From: Acanthococcus lagerstroemiae
Lineage: Eukaryota; Arthropoda; Insecta; Hemiptera; Eriococcidae
DNA: 64,000 bases
Direction of reading: 5' to 3'
NCBI GenBank assembly: GCA_031841125.1
Contig: CM063110.1
Span: 22,129,626-22,193,625, forward strand
Under the pieces are notes generated by a model that saw only the letters and a program-made list of their open reading frames with translations, did no database searches and was not told the DNA's origin. Positions within the stretch are counted from its first letter, which is position 1; the number at the start of each line of letters is the position of its first letter. This document shows positions 14,111 to 47,003 of the stretch, piece after piece. The translations under genes and the position numbers were made by a program.

Positions 14111-15302
14111 ACAGAGAAGTGCAAATAATAGAGCTAGAATTATTCTACACAAGCATTTCAATCAAGCGCACCAATCTGTAGTCGGTTTTTGTTAGTTTTG
14201 AAACTAGAGAATGATAATTGTGATTTAATATGAGAGTTGTGTACAAAAGCAAACTTTTCAGACGCTTCCTGATTTTTTGCTGCCGGTTACTGAGTCAAGA
14301 TGTGTCAGTTCTTAAACAATTTCGGGCTTCGATTTTCGAGGTGTTGTACACGACTACACGCATTACCGCGTAACGTAACTGTAACGAGTGATGCGCTGAA
14401 AAGGGATGATTTGCACGTTACACTTGAACCGAATCTACACGAACCTAGTATTTTTGAAGTTCAATTTAGAAGAATTCCGACGTTGAGCATTTTTTCACGT
14501 TTTAGAACTACTATCGCTTTGTTTTTGTTTACGTCTACCAGTCTGACATCTTTTGGGTACAAAAACTGTTATCATTCACACCAGCGTCGCCATTCAACAG
14601 GATCTGATGATTATTGAAGAATAAAGAGATCGGGAAAACGGGAAAACTGTAGAAAATTTTGGAATTTTGTGTCAAAATTTACAGTTTATAGATGATACAT
14701 AGAATAAGAAACTTAGAACAGTCGATTTTAGAATTTAAAAAGTAAATGGAATCCGGAAACCGGAAATAAATTCAATAAAATTTGAATTGAGAAGATTACT
14801 AATAAACTGAATTTAAAATCTGGTGATTTGTTAACACTGATACCAAAACGTTCAAATAACCTGAATCATGATTCATTAACGCTTAAAAAGAGGCAAACTC
14901 GGTTTTATTTCATTTTGTACGAATCGCGAATTCAAAATGAATCAATGACCCGTAGTTATTTCGTGTTGGTGTGTGCGTGTTTACCTTGTTCGTCGCTTGT
15001 TAGTTGTCACTTGTCACTTCATCTTTAGATTTTTCGATAAAGATACCAAAGTACCAGATTTTTACATCAAAAATTAAGACGTCTCCTCAAATGTCGCGGA
15101 TTATTAATTAATATTTTTATGTTCCAACGAGCAACCGTGAAAATGGGTTCTCATTAAGGATTTAGTCGTTCGATTATATTGTTAATGTGTCGTTGTCACT
15201 GGAGTTCCATTCCGAAATGTCGTAACATATCGTAGTTACGATGGCACCCAAGTACTGATGTGCGTTTTGTTATACGTATTTTAGTACGTATTTTTTGACG
15301 CA
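14111..15302. promoter_or_regulatory. Shared 5' region of Fused and CDR2-like gene
   Basis: About 1.2 kb lies between divergent start codons. It holds an unexplained 105-codon ORF (14300-14617), listed separately. No recognisable promoter elements were identified. Confidence 0.35.
14300..14617 (+). CDS. Unrecognised 105-codon ORF, possibly a small gene
   Basis: Not recognised. It starts MCQFLNNFGLRFSRCCTRL, an Arg-rich amphipathic N-terminus that could be a mitochondrial presequence. A hydrophobic stretch (TTIALFLFTSTSLTSFGY) and a His-rich tail follow. AATAAA starts at about 14621, directly after the stop. It lies between two divergent promoters. It could equally be chance or 5'UTR sequence of a neighbour; no homology is claimed. 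Confidence 0.2.
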   Translation: MCQFLNNFGLRFSRCCTRLHALPRNVTVTSDALKRDDLHVTLEPNLHEPSIFEVQFRRIPTLSIFSRFRTTIALFLFTSTSLTSFGYKNCYHSHQRRHSTGSDDY

Positions 15303-36271
<20,969 letters not shown>

Positions 36272-37710
36272 TAATGGGAAAGCGGGCTGTCGGTGGGGTG
36301 TGGAGAATTCGTGTGCCACGGAATGGCAGTGCGGCTGCTGCCTTTTCTTCCTCGTGTAATTTTACTGAAAAAAAAAAATCGATCTCAGACCGCGTCGACG
36401 TTTTATGTTTACCGGTGTAGAGAAAGTACGTAAGGCGTTGTATGATTTGTTTTATATTTTTCAGTTATGATTATTCTCTCAGTCATTTGTAGTAATAATT
36501 GGATGTGTGCGACGTTTGCGTCGGTCGAACAGAACGGGACATGACTCATGTTGCGAATATTGCCGTCGATGACGGGTTAGTCCGAGCTTTTCGTTTAAAC
36601 TTGAATTAGGCGAGAGTACGTGAGTTGAACGTTAGATATTTTTCGAGATGGTTAATAAGCTTTTCACAGGGCAGTGGTGTCAGTCACACGGATATGTAAT
36701 TGAGTTATTAGACTGCGTATTTCTTAATTGGTTGACGAGCCTGAATCGTGTTGGAATGTACGGTAGCCATGAAGTCGCAACAAGTTGCGCTTGAACAACG
36801 AATCTCAATTTGCTCAGACTCGTTCGTGTCTCGAATCGGGCGTTATTTATTATGTTTTACATATTCGGGTGGTAAAAGAACGTATAGTCGAACAAAACGA
36901 TTTTAAACGTAATCGTCTAGTCATTTTGATTTTTCTTTTAATGTACGAGTTTACTGAACCATTATTTTTTAATTAGAATCAAAAGTTAGCGTAGGGCTAC
37001 ATGAAGAAGCTGTGTTCGTGGCCTGCCATATTTCATAATTTTTTCTTTATGTTTAAGGTATATTTTTTTCTTTTTTTTTTTGCTGTTTTGTTTTCTTGAC
37101 TACAGAACGTAGACGTGTTCTCAATAATTAACCCTCGGGATTGTAGGTTTTCTGTTAGTGATGTATGGGCGTAGTGTTCTCACGCCTTTTACCTAAATTG
37201 TGGTAATTTTACTCCGGATATTTTTTTAAATTAATTTATTGCGGGTTTGGGTGTTTTAATTTCCAAAATGAATTTTAGGTTTTCGTTTTCTTCCCCGGTG
37301 TTTAAACGTCAGTATTTTGTTTTTTAATGTTATTCATTTTTTGGTTATTATTATTTTTTTTTTATCGTTTTGATACCTTTCAGGTTTTTTTAATTTATTT
37401 CGAATTCCTAGCCGTGCAAAAGTGTACGTGGAGGTTTTATTGGTACTTAATTACTCTTGACTAAACAAATCTTTCTATGTTTTGCTTCCTCCTCACCGTC
37501 TTCGATCGTATTAATTAAGTATACGACGTTTTAGATCGCATTTCGCAGTTTTATCAGTTGTTCCAATTCCTTTCCTCTTTTTATTAGTTTTGTTTTTCTT
37601 CTTCAGTTTGGAACCGTTACGATATTGGAATTCCACCATTAAATTTTTGGATTTTATTTTTTTCATTCGTATTATTTGATGTAATAAAAGTTGAAATGAA
37701 TTAATTTTTT
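36272..37710 (+). other. Probable 3'UTR of the CDR2-like gene
   Basis: AT-rich, poly-T-rich sequence follows the stop codon. An AATAAA at 37683-37688 is a good candidate end for a 1.4-kb 3'UTR. No coding segment was recognised. Confidence 0.45.
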
Positions 37711-37974
37711 ATTTGGAAACGGATAATTCCTTTTACAGGAATTCGTATCAGGACGGGGCGGATCTGGAAAGGGCTAGAGGGGTGCTAGGAGAGCGCTTAC
37801 CGGAGCCCCCGTGGCAAAATTTCGTCAATAAAAATAACGAATTCCTTATATGTATTTTTCTTGCTAGTTTTGTTCTAAACTTTTCTTTCCACAACATTTT
37901 AGTGTTTGTAAACATGACAACACTGATTTTCAGGGATGTACCGATGCCCCCCCCCCTCCACCGTAGGAATGTTT

Positions 37975-40100
37975 CACTCAGCAGTTGGAAAAATTTACTA
38001 TTTCAGTCTGGCGGAAGTTGGAAAAATCCAACAAGTCGGAAGTTCTTTATTATTTAACTTTTTTTCTGCTTGGTTTGACACTTGGGGAATTGAGTAGAGA
38101 AGTTGAAAAAATCCAACAAGTCAAAAGGTTTTTTCTTTTGCTTTGATATTTGGAAATTCTGAATTGAGTCAGCATCAGTTGAAAAAATCCAATAAGTCAA
38201 TAAAAATTTTTCTTGCGTGATTTGTTACTTGGGAATTGAGCTGAGAAGTTGGAGAAATCCAACAAATCAGAAGGTCTTTATTTTGCTTTCATATATTTGG
38301 TAATTTTGAGTAGAGCCAGCATCAACTGAAAAATTCCAATAAGCCAACCAAAAGTGTATTTTTTCTTTCTTTGTTTTTTGCTTGTTTTGACACTTGGGAA
38401 TTAAGTCGAGAAAATGGTAAAATCCAACAAGTCAAAAGAGTTTTTCTTTTGCTTTGATATTTGGGAATTTTGAGTTGAGTCAGCATCAGTTGAAAAAATC
38501 TAATAAGTCAATTATTATTTTTTCTTTGCTTGCTTTGATACTAGAGAATTAAGCTAAGAAGTTGGAAAAATCCGACAAGTTAGTAGGTTTTTATTTTGCT
38601 TTAATATTTGGGAATTTTTAGTTATGGCAGCATGAGTTGAAAAAAATCCAAAAAAGTTTTCTTGTATTTTTTTTGGCTTGCTTTGACCCTTTGGAATTAA
38701 GTTGGAAAAATCCAAGAAGTCGGAAGGTTATTACTTTGCTTTAAATTTGGGAATTTTGAAATGAGTTAGCATAAGTTGAAAAATTCCAATAAGTCAATCA
38801 ATTTTTTTTTTGCTTGCTTTGTTTTACTGGGGAATTGAGTTGAGAAGTTGGTAAAATCCAACAAGTCAGCAGAAGGTTTTTATTTTGCTTCAATATTTGA
38901 GAATTAATTTCGATTTCTCAAAGATCGATCATTTTGTAAAATTGACTGATTTAGGGTCAATGTCAATTTTCGTGGTGAGTTAGCATTAGTTGAAAAATTC
39001 CAATGAGTCAATCAAAAGTTTTCTGTTTGTTTGCTTTGATACTTGGAAATTAAGTTGAGAAGTTGGAAATATCCAACAAGTCAAAAGGGTTTTTCTTTTG
39101 CTTTGGTATTTGGAAATTTTGAGCTGAGTCAGCATCATTTGAAAGAATCCAATTAGTCAATCAATTTTTTTTATTTGCTTGCTTTGACACTTGGAAATTG
39201 AGTTGAGAAGTTGGAAAAATCCAACATATCAGAAGGTTTTTATTTTCTTTTTATATTTGCGAATTTTGAGTTGCGTCAGCATCAGTTAAAAAAATCCAAT
39301 AAGTCAATCAAAATTTGTTTTTCCTTTTTTTTTTTGCTTGCTTTGACACTTGGGAATTAAGTTGAGAAGTTGGAAAACCCAACATATAGTCAAAAGAGTT
39401 TTCCTTTTGCTTTGATATTTGGGAATTTTGAGTTGAGTCAGTATCAGTTGAAAAAATCCAATAAGTCAATCAATTGTTTTTGCTTTTTTTCACATTTGGG
39501 AATTAAGTTGAGAAGTTGGAAAAATCTAACCTGTCCGAAGGTTTTTATTTTGCTTTAATATTTGGAAATTTTGAGATGAGTTAGCATCAGTTTTAAAAAT
39601 AGTTTGTTTTTTTTTTGTTTGTTTTGACACTTGGGAATTACGTTGAGAAGTTGGAAAAATCCAACATGTCAGAAAGTTTTTATTTTGAATTAATATTTGG
39701 GAATTTTGAGATGAGTTAGTATCAGTTTAAAAAATCCAATAAGTCAATCAAAAGTTTTTTTTTTTTGCTTGCTTTGACACTTGGGAATTACGTTGAGAAG
39801 TAGGAAAAATCCAACATGTCAGATAGTTTTTATTCTGCATTAATATTTGGGAATTTTGAGATGAGTTAGCATCAGTTGAAAAATTCCAATAAGTCAATCA
39901 ATTTTGTTTTGCTTGCTTTGTTACTGGGGAATTGAGTTGAGAAGTTGGAAAAATCCAACAAGTCAAAAGGTTTTTTCTTTTACTTTGATATTTAGGAATT
40001 AAGAGTTGAGTCAGCATCAGTTGGAAAAATCCAATAAGTCAAAAGGTTTTTGTTTTGCTTTGATATTGGAAATTTCGAGTAGGGTCAGTTGGGACTTTCA
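37975..40100. repeat. Satellite-like array, about 150-bp dimeric unit, 12-14 copies
   Basis: Each unit has two related halves. One half carries TTGACACTTGGGAATTAAG, TTGAGAAGTTGG and AAAATCCAACAAGTCA. The other carries TTTGATATTTGGGAATTTTG, GTCAGCATCAGTTG and AAAATCCAATAAGTCA. The halves share the xxAAAAATCCAAyAAGTCA core and are separated by T-rich linkers. Copies recur about every 150 bp, with occasional truncated units. Confidence 0.8.
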
Positions 40101-40747
40101 GAATTTTTGCCCCCCCTCCCCCCAGGAAAAACTCTCTGATGCGTCTCTGTTGATTTTGCTTTGAAAGATAGACGAATCGTGTGTTTGTCATGGTCTATAC
40201 GTATGTGACGTGTCACAAGAAAAGGGCCCGAGTGTCCATCCAGCAGTTTCAGACACACAGGCCTTTTTCTTGGGTCACATTACAATTCAAAAACACAGTG
40301 ATAGGCTCACGATTCAGTTCACATTGAATATCGCTGGCTAAATGCCTGAATGGCTGTTTGAGAACTGATAACTCGATAAGTCCCTAAAAATAGAATTTTT
40401 TTACTTCCAAAACTTTGAAACTCGGATCGCTGTAAAAGTGTTAATCTTTTTTCATGTGATTCAATTTTTTTTTCAATGGGTTGTCGGTATGTGAAATAAC
40501 CAGTTTTGATCATGAATTTTGAGACCGAATTCGATGTTCTTATTTTGACACTGTAAATTTGCTATTTTTCTTTTAGTGTTTGGTTTATATATTTTATTAA
40601 ACATATTGGATAAGTGGCTGAAAAAATTCACGGTAAAATCCAAAAAATGCGACGATAAATATTCGACTCCGACTTCGAGCCTGAACAACGAACCTTCAGT
40701 TTCATCGAATGATTCGAATATACAGCCCAGCTGTTCTACCCATAATT

Positions 40748-41020
40748 CAGTGGCGTAGCCAGGATTTTCCCAAGGGGAGGGGGGAGGAAGGTAAAGTAAA
40801 ATTTTCAAGGCAAAAAACGTCGAAAATTCAGGTATTTTTTAAAAATTGCCGATATTAGAAGACTATTTTATAAAAATGAAGGTAAAATTATTGCTCGAAC
40901 GAAAATTTTTCGAAAAAAACGTGTTTTCAAGGCGAAAAATTGCTCACTTTTGCATTATTTTCCATTCAATTTTAGATGCCTTTGGGGGTATTAGCCTCCT
41001 TCGTCCCCTGGCTACTTCAC
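40748..41020. mobile_element. Degraded element with CAGTGGCGTAGCCAGG end
   Basis: The left end CAGTGGCGTAGCCAGG is partly inverted near 41007-41020 as CCTGGCTACTTCAC. The CAGTG start suggests a hAT-type element. No target duplication was confirmed. Confidence 0.4.
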
Positions 41021-41274
41021 ATTATGTACTATGAGTATCCTCAAGCCCTCTCCCCCTGGTAAATAGTCAGCACCCCCTACCGCGGATGGCTGGCTACAGG
41101 CCCACATGCACCCTTCGCTTCATGTCCGGGTTTACACTGAACGAGAAAGACTGCAATGCTAGCAGGGGTGTTGGGGGAGGTGTTGAATTTAAAAGGAAGG
41201 TGCCCGTTGAAATAGAAATAAATCAAATTTTATTTGAATTAAAAATTTAATAATAGTTGAATGAATTTTTATAA

Positions 41275-42592
41275 TCTATAATGTATATAAAACAAAGTCG
41301 GGTTAGTTACACCATTTATGACTCGAGAACGGCTGGATCGATTTTAATGATCTTTGATTTGTTGGATTTCTGCATCAGGTATAACATAAAGTAAACCCAC
41401 CTACCGACTGATGTGGCAACTCACACAGTGGGAAGGGAGCTTCGCTTCTGTCTGGTGCTCCCCCCGACACTTCACGCATTTGTGACCATTTGAATTAGAA
41501 TATAACTGGTCTGGATATTGTTTCGCCCTCATTTATGTACCACATGGCCCATTTTCAGTCCTATATTTCTAAAATTTCAATTTTTAGAAACTATGATCAG
41601 AATTTCTTTTATAATATTATCCAACTGAATTTTTGAAAACACCAACATCTTCGGCTGAATAACACAAATATGAAGCGATACACGCTACATCGCCACCCAT
41701 CCACCATCACTTGCATATACGTAGAACAGAAATCAGTTGTTATTGTTTGACTGTACTAAAAATCTGTCGTGTGTTTCATATATTAAAATATGAAATAATT
41801 AGAACTACAAATATTGTTCACTGTCATAAGTACACACATTATTACTTATAAAATTTACAACTTGGTGCACAAGTTTACCCACCCATCCCAAAAAAACATG
41901 TATCTACTCGCTGTTAAGTAGGTATCCACATGAAAGTCATTTGGGTGCTTAACAGTTTGGAGTAGCTTCAGGATCCTGTTGCTACCATTCAGAAAGAAAG
42001 ATCGAAGATCGAACTGAGAATTAGATTTAGCGAGCAAGAGAGAAAGAGACAAAAAATGATGGGTAACCAGCAAATATATTCATGCGGAGGGTTTTTCTTT
42101 CATGAAAGTCTGTTTTCCTCTGTTCATGTAATGTAGATTAGTAGCGAAAGATTTGTATAACGTATACTGCATACATTCACCAGGCGTGGATCCACGGTGA
42201 GATTCCCCCCTTCCCAAAAAAGGAGGAAAAATCTATGTTGGGAATTTGTGGGGGGATCTGCGAGGGAGGGGAAGCAAAAAACTCCGCGCGCTTTCCCTTC
42301 TGCCATTTTCCTCCCCAAAATGTTCGTCTGGATCCGCGCCTGCATTCGCACATGATACAGTTTCGCAAATCTGTATATTTTTAAACATGCCTGCCTAAAA
42401 TAATGTGTAACCGGTCCTAATTCTGGAAACCAAATGTGAGGGAAACTGTACACCAAATAATTCGTTCGATTAGTAATAATTTTTGGGTACTTTGACACAG
42501 AGCTAGATACCAATGCTTCTCTACTATCGACCTCACTTTAGCCAATTGACTTAGGCCCACGGTCTAGATAACCCGCTAAGCGGGTCAGCTAG
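41275..42592 (+). mobile_element. Helitron-like non-autonomous element
   Basis: The left end begins with TC after an A (TCTATAATGTATATAAAAC). The right end is CTAG followed by T. A 15-base hairpin, ACCCGC-TAA-GCGGGT (42571-42585), lies 3 bp before the terminal CTAG. A TC start, a hairpin near a CTRR end and insertion between A and T are Helitron hallmarks. No Rep/helicase coding was seen. A smaller inverted-end element (42181-42342) is inserted in it. Confidence 0.7.
42181..42342. mobile_element. Small MITE inside the Helitron-like element
   Basis: The left end CAGGCGTGGATCCACG pairs with the inverse of the right end CTGGATCCGCGCCTG. The flanks CATTCAC and CATTCGC are nearly identical. The element is 162 bp, GC-rich inside, non-coding. 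Confidence 0.6.
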
Positions 42593-42639
42593 TTTATTCA
42601 TACATAGTAATATTTTATTAGTATAAAATTTGTTGATAT

Positions 42640-43200
42640 TAAATATAAAAATTGGCACAAAGCATCATTTATTCTCCCCCCTCTCCGAAATGGAAAATTA
42701 TTCAGCAAGTTCTTCGAGGGACTTCAGAGCAAGCTTTACGAGATTTACTAGATGTTTCAAGAATTTTTGTATCTTTCCTATTGATAGACAAAAAAACCTT
42801 TCTCCTTGCATGTCGATTTAAATCTTCAAGTTTTGTGCGCCCCCCGCTTGATCTACTACGAAGTAACTTCAGCTGGTTCATTGGCCACTCCAAATTTAGT
42901 CTCACGAAGAGACTAATTTACATAACAATCTTCGGACCAGCTTGAAGCTATGGGGCGGAGATTTGGGACACAGCCGCTGAATGCAATATTGCAATTCTGG
43001 AGAGGTTTTAGAATAAATTTCTGCGGTCCATCGCAAAGGTACTACGGTTTATCCCCAACAAACAGAATTAGAAAGCCAAAACTATCACCTCAAAAAAGGC
43101 AACAAGATACGTGGTTTGACTCCACCATCACCGTTCAGGCGTTAACCTTCTTAGACAACACAAATAATACGAGGAGGCTTCAGAGAAAGTAGCTGACTTG
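42640..43200 (+). pseudogene. Jockey-type non-LTR retrotransposon 3' fragment
   Basis: Pieces in shifting frames resemble the end of a Jockey-clade reverse transcriptase: LTKRLIYITIFGPA, a stop, then SYGAEIWDTAAECNIAILERF broken by another stop, NKFLRSIAK and, in a further frame, DNTNNTRRLQRK. In-frame stops and frameshifts show it is dead. The 5' end is missing. Confidence 0.65.
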
Positions 43201-44108
43201 ACTTGATTACTTAGTATATATTCTCAGATTTTTCATATACAACTAAGGTAAGTCATAAATCCTTAGTCATCCTTTATCGAAAATGTACTAATCCCTGCCC
43301 AAGAGGTCGCCAGTCAGAACATGGCGTCCGAAGGTGTGAGAATGAGTGGCCATGGCTCAGCGAGCAGCTCTTCCTGTACCATTGATGGAGATCCCGGTGT
43401 GGACTGGGGCTTGTTTCCTCCTGTTGATGCCTTTTGGTGCCTCTGTGGGATGAAGGTCCGCGGGTGGTGAGCCGTGCATGCTTTTGGCGGATCCAGGGGC
43501 AGTAGAAATATGGTATCCACACATCTGGCCTAATTATCATCCAGCATTCAAAATTATAACCCCGACCACCTGACTGGGCAGTAACATCTAGCCGTCTCAC
43601 GGAGTAAGCGCTTTCCCCCGCAATGAACTCTGTGAGAAGCGCTGAAGCTGTCGACCTTCTACTTAAGGAGGTAATTCATCGCTAGAGGTAGTTCTCTAGG
43701 TAGTAGTCCAGACCATCAAGAGGACCAGATCACCAATGACAGATGAAAAGGGCGAAGATAACGACGGAGACGTCGTGTGGCGCGGTAACATATTACTGTT
43801 CGATGTATTTGGAACCGATGAGCATGGCTAAAGCAGATTTCTTCAGTTGCTGGGAATGACGAGGAGATGCGGCAAGCCGAAAGTCAAATCTCACGAAATA
43901 CCTCATACGATTAAGACTGCATAAGAACAGCAGACCATCAACAAATCACTCGATCCAACCCCAGGAAAGCACAAGTGCTTTAGAGTGAGAAGGCGAATAC
44001 CAGCGCCACAGAGCTGGCTAATTTGGCTAAGGGAGTAAATCCTAACAGAAAAATCATGGCGGAGGACAACGGGATACCACCGCCATTATTTGTCCCTAAA
44101 ATTGCATC
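43201..44108. other. Degraded repeat-derived DNA
   Basis: No gene was recognised. The composition is less AT-rich than the flanks and it lies between two retrotransposon fragments. It probably includes more decayed element sequence. Minus-strand ORFs at 43274-43600 lack recognisable motifs. Confidence 0.3.
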
Positions 44109-44590
44109 ATGAACGTCAGTATTACAACAGCCCTACATCTCCGTCAGGCTGCTACTTATCCGCCAAGACAGCCGGATAGGGTGCTAAGAATACGTGTGAT
44201 CCTAAATCTCCGAAAAAAGATAATGCGCTGCTACGTATGGACAGTTCTAAAATATTCTTGCAAAACATGGAGTGCGGAATGCGAAAATAAAATAACGGCC
44301 TTTGAGATGTGGTATTACTGAAGACTATTAAGAATCTCGTGGAAAGACTCCGTAAACAACAAAACAGTCTTAGCAAGAATTGGAGACCAACGGGAAATCA
44401 TAGTTGAGGATATTAGGAACAGGAAAACGAAATATTCAGTATACAAAACACGAGAAAACGGTATTTTCATATGAGCGATACAGGGTAAAACATCAAGGGG
44501 AAGGAAACGCTTAGAACTGATGCTACATTTCGACCTAGGCCGGTTTTTCGGCAAGACGAGAAGAGGGCTAAGACAGCCCTAACAGCCTCC
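44109..44590 (+). pseudogene. Second non-LTR retrotransposon fragment
   Basis: The reading frame gives LNLRKKIMRCYVWTVLKYSC, then KTWSAECENKITAFEMWYY with a stop, followed by RLLRISWKDSVNNKTVLARI and FFGKTRRGLRQP. This is the typical carboxyl end of endonuclease/reverse transcriptase ORFs found in many insect genomes. Stops break the frame. Confidence 0.6.
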
Positions 44591-45246
44591 CCGAAATCTC
44601 TGAGGTAATGCTCGAAAGGGCGTATTCCAGGGCTTGGGTTGAGAGCAAAATAAGAAAGGAAAATAAAAAACCTGTCAGGATACGCATAAAGTTTTGAATG
44701 AGTACTCAGGTCGAGCCCACGAGTACTATTTCGACTATCCGTTCGGATAACGTTGAAGGAGAAACAGCCTATATCTCCCCATCTAGGTGAAAGGCGCTTC
44801 CAGCGCATCTTATTAAAAAATAATACAAGGAACGATACAATGTAACCTTCAAGTCTACAATTACTTTTATGAAGTATACTCACAGGCACACAATAGTCAT
44901 ACCTTCAATAACAATAAAAGAACGTACTTACCATAATTTAAATTACTAGGTGAATAAATGAATTTATCGGGTACTTACTTTAGTATGAGGAATAGTTTTA
45001 TACAAAAAATTTACATGTTAAATTACGGTGATAGATGAAATTCTATTTAACGACTACTGAAAGATGCTCTTTTAAAAATTTCTTGTATTCGGTCGTACGT
45101 ATGAACGTATTAACGGAAGTGAACAACTACTAAAATTATTCAAATAAAACGTATTAACTGAAATTTAACTAGAATAAAACAAACATTAATAATTTTAATA
45201 TACTATAAGCAGCCTGAATCAACATAAGAAAACTGTTGTCAAATAT

Positions 45247-47003
45247 TTACCGGGAAGACGACGATTCGGAAGAACTGGACAACAGAGTGCATTTCATTGG
45301 CAATCCGTCTAATTGCCTATTATGATAGATTTCAACAGCTTTCATCGCATCTTTCTGAGACTTGTAGGCCACTTCAGCCATACCATTTCGAATCATTTTT
45401 GTGTATACTAGATCACCGACATCTTCAAATAATTCCTAAATTTCAACAGACAACCAATGTGTAATTTCAATTCAAGTTTGGGAAACAAATACCATTATGA
45501 ACAGAAATGAATAAAGCAGAGTTGCGGGGTTAGTCTACCTTAATATCTTCTCCAGTAACATTCTCGTGTAGATTTGAGATCATAATAAGGTGATACGCCG
45601 GCTCTCGTGACATCGGAGATGGATGAGGTGGTGAAGATCGAGAAGAATGACGCATTTCTTGATCATCATCATATGAACTACGATAAATTAACAACGATTA
45701 TTGATTTCTTCTAATTCTTCGATATAAGTAGCCGCGTGTTGAAGTTAAATAACTCACAATTGACGAACGGGTGACATCCTCTTAGAATAGCTTCTTCTGG
45801 CGGTATTCAACGGCTGTTTCTTAATACTAGCATTGGAAATAGTGCGCGTGACCTCCTACAGAAGATAAAATATTTTCAGCGACTGGTTTAAATGAAATGG
45901 AAGGTACTAAAAACACGGGCTAGCAATTACTTTTAACGGCATGTTATCATCTTCACTTTCATGGTAAAACGACAACGGAGAATCGGTCCTATTGTCGTGC
46001 ATGCTTGATGCTTTTAACGCACTCCTTTTCTTCTGCAGGTTGTGAATTGTCCTACGCAAAGTGAATGAATTATCCGCCCAATCTTCTTTCTTCAATCCTA
46101 AACCGAAAAGATAGATCATGTAATAAAAATAAGTTGAGTATAAAGGTAAACTGTTTCAAGTAGCCTTACCTTCGTATTCCAAATTCATATCCTCGTCTTC
46201 GTATTCTACGTGCACTCCATTATCGTTGAAAGAATTAGCACTTATCCTTCGCTCGATGATTCCGTCGGGAGCAAGCCTAGTGATGCCGAAGCTACGACTT
46301 CGTGGTTCTGGTTTGGCAAGTTTCTGTTGGAATCGGGAATTTTATGAACTAGTTTCAATGTATCGATATACGAGTGGATAAGGAAAATAACGATACCTTC
46401 TGTTTGTGCGCCTCAATTTTTAACCTGGCATCCATGATATTACTTCTACTCATAACTAGAGGACTTCGATGTGTCGAGTTCAGACCCAAACGTTTCTTGT
46501 TTTGTAGTATTTTCAGTCTGGCATCTGCTACACCGGATATCTTAAGCCGGGCGTCGATAACAGGCAGTTTCTTATTTCGCTTCTTCCGCATTTTCGGCTT
46601 GAACGACGTCGTGTTCGACTTCTTCACGCTCGTTGGAAAGGAATTCTTCTCATTTTTCTTTTGTTTCAACTGGCGAGACCTAGGTTTTGATCCGGACCTT
46701 CGGCTACGACTGCTGAAATTAGACGAAATAGACGGAGTCGAGCTTAAAATTCATAGAACTAAAGCATACCAGGATTCAGTGGACCAGTGGGAATTGAAAA
46801 GATTTGTTTTCGAATGACGAACGTCGAAAAAAATGTAGAAGAATATCGGCGGGGCCGACCGAGTGATAAATATGTAATATGAAGTGGAACAGACTTTAAA
46901 ACTAAGAAAAGACACAAAGCACGACTAGAACTTACTTTTTCTTATCCGGGTTTTTAGATCTGCTGAATTTAATAATGTCGTCCAAACTTTGATTGTAGTT
47001 CAT
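45247..47003 (-). CDS. POLDIP3/SKAR-type RNA-binding protein
   Basis: RRM protein of the Aly/REF-like group; mammalian SKAR couples S6K1 and the TREX/exon-junction machinery to mRNA export and translation. Seven exons join in phase: 46936-47003, 46397-46712, 46170-46323, 45931-46097, 45758-45855, 45539-45677 and 45247-45435, giving 376 aa. The N-terminus MNYNQSLDDIIKFSR resembles the ALY/REF-binding start of the family. Exon 2 has the hallmark DARLKI repeated three times. The RRM follows, with HLIMISNL as RNP2 and GMAEVAY as RNP1, ending with LDGLPMKCTLL. After it comes a Ser-rich tail and a TAA. The stop overlaps a possible GTAAAT donor, so a further C-terminal exon cannot be excluded. It is divergent from PTC7. 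Confidence 0.87.

Noticed and set aside
14111..14161. Upstream ATG for Fused giving a hydrophobic leader
   Set aside because: Fused is a cytoplasmic kinase whose N-terminus starts just before the glycine loop. ATG 14110 fits the family.
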